A DNA stretch of 64,000 nt from DASQMT01 sp963839615 (GCA_963839615.1 CAWIVY010000002.1:62001-126000), one strand, 5' to 3'; counted from the first letter of the stretch, positions 17,995 through 27,300 are shown. Notes: generated by a model not told the origin, from the sequence alone. Translations and numbers: made by a program.

Positions 17995-19074
17995 ATGAAC
18001 ACGAACGAATCGCTGTGGTCACGGCTGGCAGAGCTCCCGCTCGTCATCGAGCGCTACGCCCTCGACGGGCTCAGCGCCGAATTTGCGGGCGGCATGGTGC
18101 GCACCACGATCGAGATCCAACTGCTGGGAGACGGCCACGAGGGGCTCGGCGAGGACGTCTCGCCGTTCCCCGACGACCCCGACGCCCTGCGCAACGCCCC
18201 GGACTCGCTGCCACTGGCGGGCGAGTGGACGCTCGAGAGCTTCTGCGACCACCTCGCCACGCTCGACCAGTGGCCGTCGCCGCCGGGCTGGGAGGCCGCC
18301 AGGCTCTACCGCAACTGGGCCTTCGAGTCGGCCGCGCTCGACCTCGCGCTGCGCCAGGCCGGCCGCCCGCTCCACGATGTGCTCGACCGCGAGCCGCGCC
18401 CGTTGACGTTCGTGAACTCGCTCGGCCTCGGCGAGCCGCCGTCGACCGACACGATCCACCGCCGGCTCGCCCGCTACCCGGACGTCCACTTCAAGCTCGA
18501 CGCCGCGGCGGCATGGACGCTCGCCGTCTGCGAGGACCTCGCCGCCACGGGCGCGGTCGACGTGGTCGACTTCAAGGGCCAGTACGGGATCGAGGTCGAG
18601 GACGCCGGCGCTCTCGGCGCGATGTACGAGCGCGTCGTCGCGACGTTCCCGGACGCCGTCCTCGAGGACCCACACGACCTGCCCGAGATCGCCGCGCCGC
18701 TGGCGCCGCACGTCGGCCGCGTCTCCTACGACGCACTGATCCACTCGGTCGACGACCTGGCGACGACGCCGGTGAACCCGATCCGCACCGTCAACATCAA
18801 GCCGTGCCGCACGGGCAGCCTGCGCGCGCTGCTCGCCCTCTACGCCCACTGCGAGGCGCAGGGCATGCAGATGTACGGCGGCGGGATGGGCGAGAACGGC
18901 GTCGGGCGCGGCCAGATCCAGCTGCTCGCCTCGCTCTTCCACCCCGACGGCCCCAACGACGTCGCCCCGAGCGCCTTCAACCTGCCGGACCCGCCCGAAG
19001 GCCTGCCCTCCAGCCCGCTGCCATCGCAGCCTGAGCCGACCGGCTTCCGCCGCGCGCACCAGCCATTGAGCTAG
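17995..19074 (+). CDS. Enolase-superfamily protein (mandelate racemase/muconate lactonizing type)
   Basis: A 359-residue protein with the layout of MR/MLE enzymes: an N-terminal capping domain, then a barrel with KLDAAAAW, VDFKGQYG, LEDPHDLP and INIKPCRTGSL-like spacing (here VNIKPCRTGS). These provide candidate acid and lysine catalytic and metal-binding residues. C-terminal YGGGMGENGVGRGQIQLL is also family-like. The sequence is divergent from well-known subgroups, so no reaction is assigned. Confidence 0.72.
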   Translation: MNTNESLWSRLAELPLVIERYALDGLSAEFAGGMVRTTIEIQLLGDGHEGLGEDVSPFPDDPDALRNAPDSLPLAGEWTLESFCDHLATLDQWPSPPGWEAARLYRNWAFESAALDLALRQAGRPLHDVLDREPRPLTFVNSLGLGEPPSTDTIHRRLARYPDVHFKLDAAAAWTLAVCEDLAATGAVDVVDFKGQYGIEVEDAGALGAMYERVVATFPDAVLEDPHDLPEIAAPLAPHVGRVSYDALIHSVDDLATTPVNPIRTVNIKPCRTGSLRALLALYAHCEAQGMQMYGGGMGENGVGRGQIQLLASLFHPDGPNDVAPSAFNLPDPPEGLPSSPLPSQPEPTGFRRAHQPLS

Positions 19075-19087
19075 CGTTGCGGGCCGC

Positions 19088-21683
19088 ATGGCCACGGCGA
19101 ACGGAGACCAACTGCGGGAGCTGTTCCTGATCGACGGGAACTCGCTCGCCTATCGCGCCTTCTTCGCCCTGCCGGAATCGATCGCCACCTCCGACGGGCG
19201 ACCCACCAACGCGATCTTCGGCTTCGCCTCGATGCTGGTGAAGATCCTCACCGACCACGGCGACGTGCCGACCGTGGTCGTGTGGGACGCCGGGATGTCG
19301 GGCCGCAAGGACATCTCGCCGGACTACAAGGCGCAGCGATCGTCGCGACCCGACCTGCTCAAGCAGCAGTGGCCGCACCTCGCCCCGCTCGTCGACGCAT
19401 TCGGCTATCCCAACATCTCCGTCGAGGGCTACGAGGCCGACGACGTGATCGCCGCCCTGACCGAGCGCGCGCGCGCCGACGGGATCCCGGTGATGGTCGT
19501 CACGGGCGACCGCGACGCCTACCAGCTCGTCACCGACGGCGTGCGGATCATGACGACGTCGCGCGGCATCACCGACACGAAGGTCTACGACCGCCAGGGC
19601 GTGATCGACCGCTACGGGATCCCGCCCGAGCTGGTGCCGGACTTCATCGGCCTGAAGGGCGACACGTCGGACAACATCCCGGGCGTGCCCGGCATCGGGG
19701 ACAAGACCGCGGCCGAGCTCCTGCAGCGCTTCGGCTCGCTCGAGGAGGTGCTCGCGAACGTCGAGCAGATCTCCGGCGCCAAGCGCAAGCAGAACCTGAC
19801 CGAGTTCGCCGAGGATGCGCGCATCTCCAAGCGGCTGGCGACGATGGTCCGCGACGTCCCGGTCGACCTCGACCTCTCCGCCGAGCTGACGCGCGAGCGC
19901 GACCGCTCGCAGCTGCGGGCGATCTTCCGCGACTTCGAGCTGCGCGACCCGCTGCGGCGGCTCGAGGAGGCGCTCGACGCGGCGGAGTCCGCCGCGATCC
20001 CGCGCCCGGAGTCCGAGAGCGCCCGCGCGGTCGCGGTGCGCAGCGGCTCCCCGGCCGACCTGCCGCGCCTGACCGGCGCCGAGCTTGCGCTCTTCGCGAC
20101 GGCGCCCGAGGTGCCCGAGGGCGAGCTGCTGCCGCGCGCGAGCGGCTGGCGCTTCGGCGCCTTCGCCGGCGGATCGCATGCGCTCGCCGGTGAGGTCGCC
20201 GACCCGGCGGAGCTCGTCGCGGCGGCGGGCGACCGCCCGGTGATCGCACACGACGCGAAGGCGCTCGGCGAGGTCCCGGCGAACCTGACCTGGGACACCG
20301 AGGTCGCCGCCTACCTGCTCGACCCCGCGCGCCGCGGCTACCCGCTCGAGGAGCTCTGCGAGGAGCGCGGGATGGCCGTCGACGCCGACGATCACGAGGC
20401 CGCGCTCGCCGTGCTCGCGCACGAGCTCGCCGGCCGCCAGCGCGAGCAGGTGCGCGAGCGCGGGCTCGAGGACCTGCTGCGCGAGATCGAGCTGCCGCTG
20501 GTGCACGTGCTGCGCGAGACGGAGAAGGCGGGGATCAAGCTCGACACCGCGCGGCTCGAGCAGGCCGGGCTCGGCATGCGCGCCGCCGCGGCCACGCTCG
20601 AGCGCGAGATCTGGGAGCTCGCGGGCGAGGAGTTCATGATCGGCTCCCCGCAGCAGCTCGCCGAGGTGCTGTTCGTCAAGCTCGGGCTCTCGCGCAAGCG
20701 CCGCGGCAAGACCGGCTTCTCGACCGACGCGCGCGTGCTCCAGGCGATCCGCGACGAGCACCCGATCGTCGAGAAGGTCGAGCGCTGGCGCGAGCTCACG
20801 AAGCTCGTGCAGACCTACCTCGAGCAGCTCCCGGCGGCGATCGGGCCCGACGGGCGGCTGCACACGACGCTGCTGCAGACCAACACGGCGACCGGGCGGC
20901 TGGCGTCGATCAACCCGAACCTGCAGAACATCCCGATCCGCTCGGAGATCGGCCGCGAGATCCGCGCGTGCTTCATCGCCGAGCCCGGCAACGTGCTGAT
21001 CTCGGTCGACTACTCGCAGGTCGAGCTGCGGGTGCTGGCCCACATCGCCGGCGAGGACGTGCTCAAGCAGATCTTCCTGCGCGGCGAGGACGTGCACACC
21101 GAGACGGCGGCGGCGGTCTTCGACACGGCGCCCGACCAGCTCACCGTCGCGATGCGGTCGAAGGCCAAGATGGTCAACTACGGGATCGTCTACGGGCTCT
21201 CGGCCTACGGGCTTGCGGACCGCCTGCGGATCGAGCAGGAGGAGGCGCAGGAGTTCATCGACCGCTACCTGGAGCGCTTCCCCGCCGTCGCGCAGTTCAT
21301 GGCCGACGCGGTCACGCAGGCCGAGGAGCACGGCTACGTCTCGACCCTGTTCGGCCGCCGCCGCCAGGTGCCCGAGATCCGTGCGCGCAACTGGCAGACG
21401 CGCAAGCTGGGGGAGCGCCTCGCCGTCAACTCGATCATCCAGGGCACGGCGGCGGACATCATCAAGGTCGCGATGGTCCGCTGCCACGACGCGCTGGCCG
21501 CCGCCGGGCTGCTCGACGCGCGTGATCCTCCAGATCCACGACGAGCTGCTGTTCGAGGGGCCCGAGGACGAGGCTCAGCGGGCGGCGGAGATAGCGTCGG
21601 CGGAGATGGTCGGGGCCGCCGAGCTCGATCCGCCGCTCGTCGTCGACGCCGGGATCGGGCCCAACTGGCTGGACGCGAAGTGA
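19088..21683 (+). CDS. polA: DNA polymerase I, with a +1 frameshift near the 3' end
   Basis: Replication and repair polymerase of about 864 residues once the frameshift is corrected. The 5'-3' exonuclease domain is N-terminal (LFLIDGNSLAYRAFFALPES, GDRDAYQLV, GIPGVPGIGDKTA-like region). The central exonuclease-like domain lacks a clear first DxE motif, so proofreading is probably absent. Polymerase motifs A (ISVDYSQVELRVLAHIAGED) and B (RSKAKMVNYGIVYGLSAYG) are in the first frame. Motif C (LQIHDELLFEGP), which carries a catalytic aspartate, is only in the +1 frame. The shift lies near 21518-21526 in GACGCGCGTGATC, compatible with loss of one CG unit. Read literally the product would lose motif C and be inactive. 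Confidence 0.88.
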
Positions 21684-21790
21684 CGCGCTGAGCGCTGCGC
21701 CGCTTTGGAGCATGCAGTTCGCCGCTCCGGAGTACCGAGCAGGGCCGGGATTGGACGCCTTCGTCGCCGCGCGAAGGCTACGGTGACCCC
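21684..21790. other. polA-aminotransferase gap with a small hairpin
   Basis: The 107-bp gap contains a GGAGC/GCTCC stem (21707-21728), a possible polA terminator. At its end a TACGGT hexamer (21779-21784) ends 6 nt before the aminotransferase ATG. No tRNA or small gene is apparent. Confidence 0.4.
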
Positions 21791-23072
21791 ATGGCCATCG
21801 CCGACGATCAGACCAGCACCCTGACCACCTCCTACTGGCACCCGTTCGCCGACATGGGCGCCGTGTCCAACGCGGAGCTCCTGCTCGAGCGTGGCGAGGG
21901 CGTCCACGTGTTCGATGCCGAGGGGACGCGCTACCTCGACGCCACGGCGAGCCTCTGGTACGCGAACCTGGGGCACGGCCGCGCGGACATCACGCGCGCC
22001 GTGACCGAGCAGATGGGCCGGCTGGCCGCCTACCAGACATTCGGGGACTTCTCGAACAAGCCCTCGAACGCGCTCGCCGCCCGGCTGGCGGCGCTGGCGC
22101 CGATGGAGGACGCGAAGGTCTTCCTCGCCTCCGGCGGCGGGGACGCGATCGACACCGCGGCGAAGATCGCGCGGCGCCACTGGGTGCTCCAGGGCCGGCC
22201 CGAGCGTGTGCACGTCATCAGCCGGACCAACGGCTATCACGGGACGCACGCCTTCGGGACGTCGATCGGCGGGATCGAGGCGAACACCGCCAACTGGGGC
22301 CCGCTGGTCCCGCACACATCCGCCGTCGCGTTCGACTCGCTGCCCGCACTCGAGCAGGAGATCCTGCGCGTCGGGCCCGAGCGCGTGAGTCGCCTTCTTC
22401 TGCGAGCCGGTGATCGGCGCCGGCGGCGTGCACCTGCCGCCGGAGGGCTACATCGAGGGCGTCGCCGACCTCTGTGCCGAGCACGGGATCCTGCTCGTGA
22501 TCGACTCCGTCATCTGCGGCTTCGGCAGGCTCGGCACGTGGTTCGGGATCGAGCGCTGGCCGGAGGTGCGGCCGGACATGATCACCTTCGCGAAGGGCGT
22601 CACCGGCGGCTACCTGCCGCTCGGCGGCGTCGTGGTGGCGGGCGAGGTGGCCGCGCCGTTCTTCGCCGCGCCCGGCGCGCCCGTGCTTCGCCACGGTGCG
22701 ACCTATGCCGGCCACCCGACCTGCTGCGCGGCCGCGCTCGCGGTGCTCGACGCGTACGAGTCGGAGAACCTGATCGGTCGCGGCCAGGAGCTCGAGGGCC
22801 CGCTCCACGACGCGCTCACGCCGCTCGCGGAGCACTCCGCCGTCGCCGAGGTCCGAGGCGGCCTCGGCCTGCTCGGCGCCGTCGAGCTCTCCGACGACGC
22901 GCTCGCGTCCGAGCCGGGCGCGGTCGCCAAGGTGGCCGCCGGCGCGCGCGCGGCCGGCGTGCTCGTGCGCCCGCTGATGCGCGGCGTGGCGGTCTCGCCG
23001 CCGCTGATCGTCGACGAGTCGCACATCGAGGAGATGGCGGCGGCGATCCGGACGGGGCTCGACCGGCTCTAA
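21791..23072 (+). CDS. Class-III PLP aminotransferase, with a +1 frameshift
   Basis: An omega-type aminotransferase of about 426 residues if corrected. N-terminal SYWHPFADMG and YLDATASLWYANLGHG, the GGGDAIDTAAKIAR region and the PLP-lysine motif MITFAKGVTGGYLPLGG are clear. Such enzymes move an amino group from omega-amino acids or amines to pyruvate or 2-oxoglutarate; the substrate is undetermined. The frame changes near 22386-22393 (GCGCGTGAGTCGCC): the first frame ends its match at VGPERV and the +1 frame resumes with CEPVIGAGGVHLPPEG. This is either a sequence error or an inactivated gene. Confidence 0.82.
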
Positions 23073-23073
23073 G

Positions 23074-23128
23074 GGCGCCGAGTGGCGAGTTCCTCGGCCT
23101 GAGGCTTGGCAAGTCGCCACTCGACGCC
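23074..23128. repeat. Type-A palindromic element, copy 1
   Basis: The outer arms begin 2 nt after the aminotransferase stop: 15-bp arms with one mismatch (23074-23088 and 23114-23128) containing CGAGTGGCGA and TCGCCACTCG. A second copy lies at 41880-41928 with the same 10-bp core arms and a similar CTCGGCC centre. It could act as a terminator here, but recurrence elsewhere marks it as a dispersed element. Confidence 0.65.
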
Positions 23129-23132
23129 GCAT

Positions 23133-23148
23133 TTCGGCCGCGGCCGAA
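23133..23148. repeat. Perfect 16-bp palindrome centred on CCGCGG
   Basis: TTCGGCCGCGGCCGAA follows the type-A element by 4 nt. At 41938-41955 another CCGCGG-centred palindrome follows the other type-A copy, so the two sites share a layout. Confidence 0.55.
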
Positions 23149-23172
23149 GTGTCGGCGTGGGAGGCTGCCGGG

Positions 23173-23883
23173 ATGGAAGCCGATCTCGCCGCCGTCGCCG
23201 CACTCATCGCCGACCCGTCGCGCGCAGCGATGCTCGACGCGCTGAACGGAGGTGACGCGCTCACAGCCGGCGCGCTGGCGCGGCGGGCGGGCGTCGCGCC
23301 GTCGACCGCGACGGAGCACCTCGCGCGGCTCGAGGCCGGCGGGCTGGTCGTCAGCGAGCGGCACGGGCGCGCGCGCCATGTGCGGCTGGCCGGCGCGCAC
23401 GTGGCGCGGGCGCTCGAGGCGCTCGGCGCGATCGCGCCGCCCAAGCGCGTCACCGGGTTGCGCGCGTGGCACCACGGCGAGGCGCTGCGGTCGGCGCGCT
23501 CGTGCTACGACCACCTCGCCGGCGAGGCCGGCGTCGCGCTGGCGGACGCGCTCGTGGAGCGGGGGCTGCTCGATCCGGGCGAGGGCGGCTTCGCGATCAC
23601 CGCGCACGGCGAGTCCACGCTCAAGGCGTTCGGGCTCGACGTCGACGCGATCCTCGGCGCCCGCAGGGCCACCGCGAGAGCCTGCCTCGACTGGTCCGAG
23701 CGCCGCCCGCACGTCGGTGGCGCGCTCGGCGCGGCGCTGCTCTCGGAGCTGCTCGGCCGGCGCTGGCTGAGGCGCCGGCCCGAAGGCCGCGCGCTGGCGA
23801 TAACAGCCGCCGGGCGGGCTGGATTCGAGGCAACCTTCGGGGCATCGCTTGGTACGATCCGCACGAACTCCAACTCCCGCTGA
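23173..23883 (+). CDS. ArsR-family transcriptional regulator
   Basis: A 236-residue regulator with an N-terminal winged-helix domain (IADPSRAAMLDALNGGDALT, then the recognition helix AGVAPSTATEHLARLEAGGL and the wing VVSERHGRARHVRL). It carries a C-terminal extension ending in DWSERRPHVGGALGAALLSE that is typical of a long ArsR subgroup. No metal-binding cysteine pair is obvious, so a metal role is not supported. I prefer ATG 23173 over GTG 23149, which abuts the palindrome. Confidence 0.85.
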   Translation: MEADLAAVAALIADPSRAAMLDALNGGDALTAGALARRAGVAPSTATEHLARLEAGGLVVSERHGRARHVRLAGAHVARALEALGAIAPPKRVTGLRAWHHGEALRSARSCYDHLAGEAGVALADALVERGLLDPGEGGFAITAHGESTLKAFGLDVDAILGARRATARACLDWSERRPHVGGALGAALLSELLGRRWLRRRPEGRALAITAAGRAGFEATFGASLGTIRTNSNSR

Positions 23884-23895
23884 GGAGGTGCCTCC

Positions 23896-24132
23896 ATGCC
23901 GCGCGTTCTCGAGACGATGCGCGAGACCTTCTGGATCCTCGCCCTCGCCGTCATCGCCCTCTTCGTGTTCTTCGCCGCGCTCGGCGCCTTCTCGCCGACC
24001 GAGGTGATCTGGGCCACGGTCGCCGTCGCGCTGCTGTGCGTGCTGTGGATCATGCACGCCGTCCTGGAGGGCCGCCACCGCGACCACCGCGACCCGGCGA
24101 TCGTGCGCGCACGGGAGCGCCGCGGGTTCTAG
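23896..24132 (+). CDS. Small membrane protein, two predicted helices
   Basis: A 78-residue protein with two hydrophobic helices (about residues 12-33 and 37-58) and a basic, histidine-containing tail (GRHRDHRDPAIVRARERR). The family is not recognised. GAGGAGG (23882-23888) gives a strong ribosome-binding site overlapping the stop of the upstream regulator gene, so it is probably co-transcribed. Its TAG stop lies in the left CTAG edge of the adjacent repeat element. Confidence 0.75.
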   Translation: MPRVLETMRETFWILALAVIALFVFFAALGAFSPTEVIWATVAVALLCVLWIMHAVLEGRHRDHRDPAIVRARERRGF

Positions 24133-24295
24133 TGGCCTGATTCGGAATTTCGGCGGTATCGCGGCGGATGCCGGGTCGTGTCCTGCCGGTGCACGGCATC
24201 CGCGAGCATGCTGGTGGCACGTGACGGATGCCGGGTGCCGGCAGGCGCGGCCCGGCGCCGCCGACTGCCGTCGAAATTGCGAATCAGGTCACTAG
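24129..24295. mobile_element. MITE-like element with 28-bp inverted ends
   Basis: The arms 24129-24156 and 24268-24295 are inverted repeats matching at 25 of 28 positions. CTAG stands at both outer edges and could be a 4-bp target duplication of the YTAR type made by IS5-like elements; because CTAG is itself palindromic this is not proof. The interior has another inverted repeat (GCGGATGCCG at 24164-24173 and CGGCATCCGC at 24194-24203) and a repeated GGATGCCGGGT (24166, 24226). There is no coding capacity. The right edge supplies the -10 of the next gene. Confidence 0.6.
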
Positions 24296-24305
24296 CCTGC
24301 GCGGG

Positions 24306-25241
24306 GTGCTCGACCCCGAGATCCAGCCGATCGTCGATCTGATGGAAGCGGCGCCGGGCCCGCCGGCGCACCTGGTCCCGATCGCCCAGGCGCGCGCCGC
24401 GCACGACCTGGAGACGGCCGAGATGAGCGGCCCGGGGCAGGAGGTGGCGGAGGTTCGCGAGCTCGAGGTGCCGGGGCCGGCAGGCCCGATCCGGGTCCGG
24501 CTCTACCGCCCGCTGGAGGCGCGCGACGGGGCCGCGCTGCCGCTCGTGGCCTACCTGCACGGCGGGGGCTGGGCGATCGGCACGCTCGACGCCTTCGACC
24601 CGCTCTGCCGCGCCCTGGCGAACGCGTCCGGGCTGCTCGTCGCGAGCATCGACTACCGGCTGGCGCCCGAGCACCCGTTCCCGGCCGGGCTCGAGGACGC
24701 GCGCGCCGCGGTGCGCTGCCTGGCCGAGCAGGCGCACGAGCTCGGCGCCGACCCGGCGCGGATCGGGATCGCGGGCGACTCGGCGGGCGCCAACCTCGCG
24801 GCCGTCACGGCGCGCCGGCTGCGCGACGAGGGGGACTCACCCCTGCGCTTCCAGGCACTGATCTATCCGGTCTGCGACAGCGCGCTCAACACCCCGTCCT
24901 ACCGCGACAACGGCTCGGGGTTCGGGCTCAGCTCGGCGAGCATGAAGCGCTACTGGGAGCTCTACCTCGACGGTGCCGACGGCCGCCAGCCGGACGCATC
25001 GCCGCTCCAGGCGGATGATCTCGCGGGGCTTCCGCCCGCGTTCGTACTGACGGTCCGCGAGGACGTGCTGCGCGACGAGGGCGAGGCATACGCGCGCGCG
25101 CTCGAGGACGCCGGGGTGCCGGTGACGCTGCGCCGCTACGAGGGCGCGGTGCACGGCTTCTTCCGCTGGCTGGCGAAGGCGGAGATAGCCCGCCGCGCCG
25201 TCGCCGAGACCGGCGCGGCACTGCGTGCGGGGCTGGCCTAG
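24306..25241 (+). CDS. Alpha/beta-hydrolase, hormone-sensitive-lipase (GDXG) family esterase
   Basis: A 311-residue esterase. The oxyanion motif is LHGGGWAIG and the nucleophile serine is in GIAGDSAGANLAA. The aspartate is in VREDVLRDEGEAYARAL and the histidine in AVHGFFRWL. It hydrolyses short-chain esters or similar substrates. The start is placed at GTG 24306, because TAGCCT (24293-24298) ends 7 nt upstream and an extended start at 24228 would read into the MITE-like repeat. Confidence 0.88.
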   Translation: MLDPEIQPIVDLMEAAPGPPAHLVPIAQARAAHDLETAEMSGPGQEVAEVRELEVPGPAGPIRVRLYRPLEARDGAALPLVAYLHGGGWAIGTLDAFDPLCRALANASGLLVASIDYRLAPEHPFPAGLEDARAAVRCLAEQAHELGADPARIGIAGDSAGANLAAVTARRLRDEGDSPLRFQALIYPVCDSALNTPSYRDNGSGFGLSSASMKRYWELYLDGADGRQPDASPLQADDLAGLPPAFVLTVREDVLRDEGEAYARALEDAGVPVTLRRYEGAVHGFFRWLAKAEIARRAVAETGAALRAGLA

Positions 25242-25924
25242 CCGCCCCAGGTGGCCTTGGCCACCATGTCGTCCTTGGTGCAGCGCAGCGTCAGCAGCGC
25301 GTCGCTGCCGCTGAAGTGGCAGCGGAACTTGAGCGCCCGCAGGACGCGGGGGGTGCGGCTGTACGCCGCCGCCTTGCGCTTCCACTCGAGGATCACGAAG
25401 CGCGCGCGCCGGCAGCCCATGCGCCGGGACGTCACCCGCGCGGTCGTGAAGCCGAGGTCGATCCCGCGGCAGTGCCTGGCTGCCTGGGCCGTCTTGCCGG
25501 GCGGCTTGCACGGCCGGAACGAGAACGGGTTCAGCGAGCCGTGGTCGGGGAGCTCCGTGACCCTCTGGTCGTCCTTCCAGCTCATGCACGTGTAGCGAAG
25601 GCGGCCGTTCCTCTCCCGGATCCGGGACAGCTTCACGGTCGTCGCGGTCGTCTCCGCACCGCCCTCGCCGCAGCTCGGGCTGCAGGTGAGGATGCGGTGG
25701 ATGCCGCGAGCCCGCGCCACGTCGGTGCCCCAACGGCGCCAGCGCAGCTCGGTGAACTTGCTGTCGCTGAACGAGAGCTTGCCCGGCTTGATCTTCAGCT
25801 TGTGCGAGAGCGGATTGAGCGCGTAGACCGGCCCGGCGGCTGTCGAGGCCGCGGCGGGGGCGGCGGAGAGCAGGCTCCAGAGCAAGGGGAGCAGCAGCAG
25901 GAGGAGCAGGCGGCGTGGCGACAT
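25238..25924 (-). CDS. Secreted protein of unknown function
   Basis: A 228-residue protein with a clear signal peptide (RRLLLLLLLPLLWSLLSAAPAAAS). The first mature part contains LSFSDSKFTELRWRRWGTD followed by a cysteine pair (TCSPSCGEGG), a pattern I associate with secreted actinobacterial proteins of unknown function. Seven further cysteines (nine in the mature protein) suggest disulfides outside the cell. On its strand TACATT (25932-25937) ends 7 nt before the ATG. It converges on the esterase gene with a 4-nt overlap. Confidence 0.75.
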   Translation of the reverse strand: MSPRRLLLLLLLPLLWSLLSAAPAAASTAAGPVYALNPLSHKLKIKPGKLSFSDSKFTELRWRRWGTDVARARGIHRILTCSPSCGEGGAETTATTVKLSRIRERNGRLRYTCMSWKDDQRVTELPDHGSLNPFSFRPCKPPGKTAQAARHCRGIDLGFTTARVTSRRMGCRRARFVILEWKRKAAAYSRTPRVLRALKFRCHFSGSDALLTLRCTKDDMVAKATWGG

Positions 25925-25944
25925 ATCGGGCAATGTAGTGGCCG

Positions 25945-26895
25945 ATGACCGTTCGCGGAGTCGCATCGCCCACCAGCGCCGAGCTCGACGCCGCCTGGGC
26001 CGTGGTCGCGGAGCGGCTGGCACCGACGCCGCTCGTGCCGTCGCCGGCGTTGGGCGAGGACGTGCTGCTGAAGCTCGAGACGCTGCAGCCGACCGGCTCG
26101 TTCAAGGTCCGCGGCGCGCTGGCGGCGCTGAGCCGCGTGGGCGGCGCGCCCGTCATCACCGCCTCCGCCGGCAATGCCGGCCTCGGCGTCGCCTGGGCGG
26201 CGGCGGCGCTCGGCGTGGATGCCACCGTCGTGGTCGCGGAGACGGCTTCCCCGGCGAAGATCGCCGCGCTGGCGGCGCTCCCGGTCACCCTGATCCGGCA
26301 CGGCGCCGACTACGACGAGGCGGAGGCGCACGCGCTCGAGCTCGCGGCGCGCGGCGCGATCTACGTCTCCTCCTACAACGACACGGGCGTGATCGCGGGG
26401 CAGTCGACGATCGGGTGCGAGCTCGACGCCGAGCTGCCGGACGCGCCCACGGTCGCATGCCCGCTGGGCGGCGGCAGCCTCGCGTCGGGCCTGGGCCTGT
26501 GGGCGGCGGGGCGGCCGGGCGCGCGCATCGTGGCGGTCGAGGCCGAGCGCTCGCCGGGTTACTCGAGCGCGCTGGCGGCGGGGGAGATCACGCCGATCGA
26601 GGTGGGGGAGACGATCGCCGACGGGCTGGCCGGCAACATCGAGCCCGGCGCGGTCACCTTCGAGCTCGTGCGCGACCGCGTCGCCGCGGTGGTGGCGGTC
26701 TCGGAGCCCGAGATCGAGGAGGCGATCCGCTTCCTCGCGCGCGCACACGGGGTCGTCGCCGAAGGCGCCGGCGCGGCTGCCGTCGCCGGTGTGATGGCGG
26801 GGCGCGTGGAGCGCGGCGACGGGCCGCTCGTTGTCGTCGTGAGCGGCCGCAACATCACGCTCGAGCGGCTCGCGGCGGTGCTCGCGAGAGCGTAG
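25945..26895 (+). CDS. PLP-dependent threonine/serine dehydratase-like protein
   Basis: A 316-residue fold-type II PLP enzyme. The PLP lysine is in QPTGSFKVRGAL, the SAGNAGLGVAW loop resembles SxGNHG, and the phosphate-binding loop is CPLGGGSLASG. It lacks a C-terminal ACT regulatory domain, so it resembles catabolic or promiscuous Ser/Thr dehydratases and racemases. Its start is 20 bp from the divergent secreted-protein gene. Confidence 0.85.
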   Translation: MTVRGVASPTSAELDAAWAVVAERLAPTPLVPSPALGEDVLLKLETLQPTGSFKVRGALAALSRVGGAPVITASAGNAGLGVAWAAAALGVDATVVVAETASPAKIAALAALPVTLIRHGADYDEAEAHALELAARGAIYVSSYNDTGVIAGQSTIGCELDAELPDAPTVACPLGGGSLASGLGLWAAGRPGARIVAVEAERSPGYSSALAAGEITPIEVGETIADGLAGNIEPGAVTFELVRDRVAAVVAVSEPEIEEAIRFLARAHGVVAEGAGAAAVAGVMAGRVERGDGPLVVVVSGRNITLERLAAVLARA

Positions 26896-26905
26896 GCTTG
26901 CCGCC

Positions 26906-27178
26906 GTGCCGATCCTGATCGCTCTGGTCGCCCTGATCGGATCGCGCGTCGCGCTGGTCTTCACGTGGCTGTTCTCGGGCATGATCGGCCGCGCGATCGA
27001 CAGCACCCTGGTGGTCGTGCTCGGCTTCCTGCTGCTGCCGTGGACCACCCTGGCCTAGGTCGTCTTCTACGACGTGGGCGCCGGCCGCGAGGTCAGAGGC
27101 TTGGAGTGGTTCCTCGTCGGGATCGCGTTCGTGTTCGACGTCGGCTCCTACGCCGGCGGGCGCTCGGCGCGCGGGTAG
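26906..27178 (+). pseudogene. Small membrane protein interrupted by an in-frame TAG
   Basis: From GTG 26906 the frame encodes a 90-residue membrane protein broken only at codon 51 (TAG at 27056-27058). Before the stop it reads LIALVALIGSRVALVFTWLF and LVVVLGFLLLPWTTLA. After it VVFYDVGAGREVRGLEWFLV and GIAFVFDVGSYAGGR continue the same fold, so the original codon was probably TAC or TAT. TAGGCT (26893-26898) ends 7 nt before the start, so the promoter appears intact. It is either a recent nonsense mutation or a sequence error. Confidence 0.6.
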
Positions 27179-27231
27179 TCGGTCAGGCCGCGCCGAACGG
27201 CGGGCATCGAGGGGTGGGTGCGAGCGAGCAC

Positions 27232-27270
27232 TTGGACGCAAAAGCATCCATATGGTGCATTTGCGTCCAA
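27232..27270. repeat. 39-bp palindrome with 11-bp perfect arms
   Basis: TTGGACGCAAA (27232-27242) and TTTGCGTCCAA (27260-27270) are perfect arms. The centre contains CCATATGG and a GCA/TGC pair. It is noticeably more AT-rich than its surroundings. It has the size of a regulator-binding site but no adjacent regulated gene is evident. Confidence 0.6.
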
Positions 27271-27282
27271 CTGCCACCGAAA

Positions 27283-27300
27283 GCGCTTCCGCGGAAGCGC
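27283..27300. repeat. 18-bp palindrome, copy 1
   Basis: GCGCTTCCGCGGAAGCGC, a perfect palindrome found identically at 27496-27513 and 41938-41955 and nowhere else that I noticed. Confidence 0.7.

Noticed and set aside
23884..23895. GGAGGTGCCTCC as a hairpin hiding the ribosome-binding site of the small membrane gene
   Set aside because: The arms are separated by only 2 nt, so at most a 4-bp stem can form; too weak to claim regulation.
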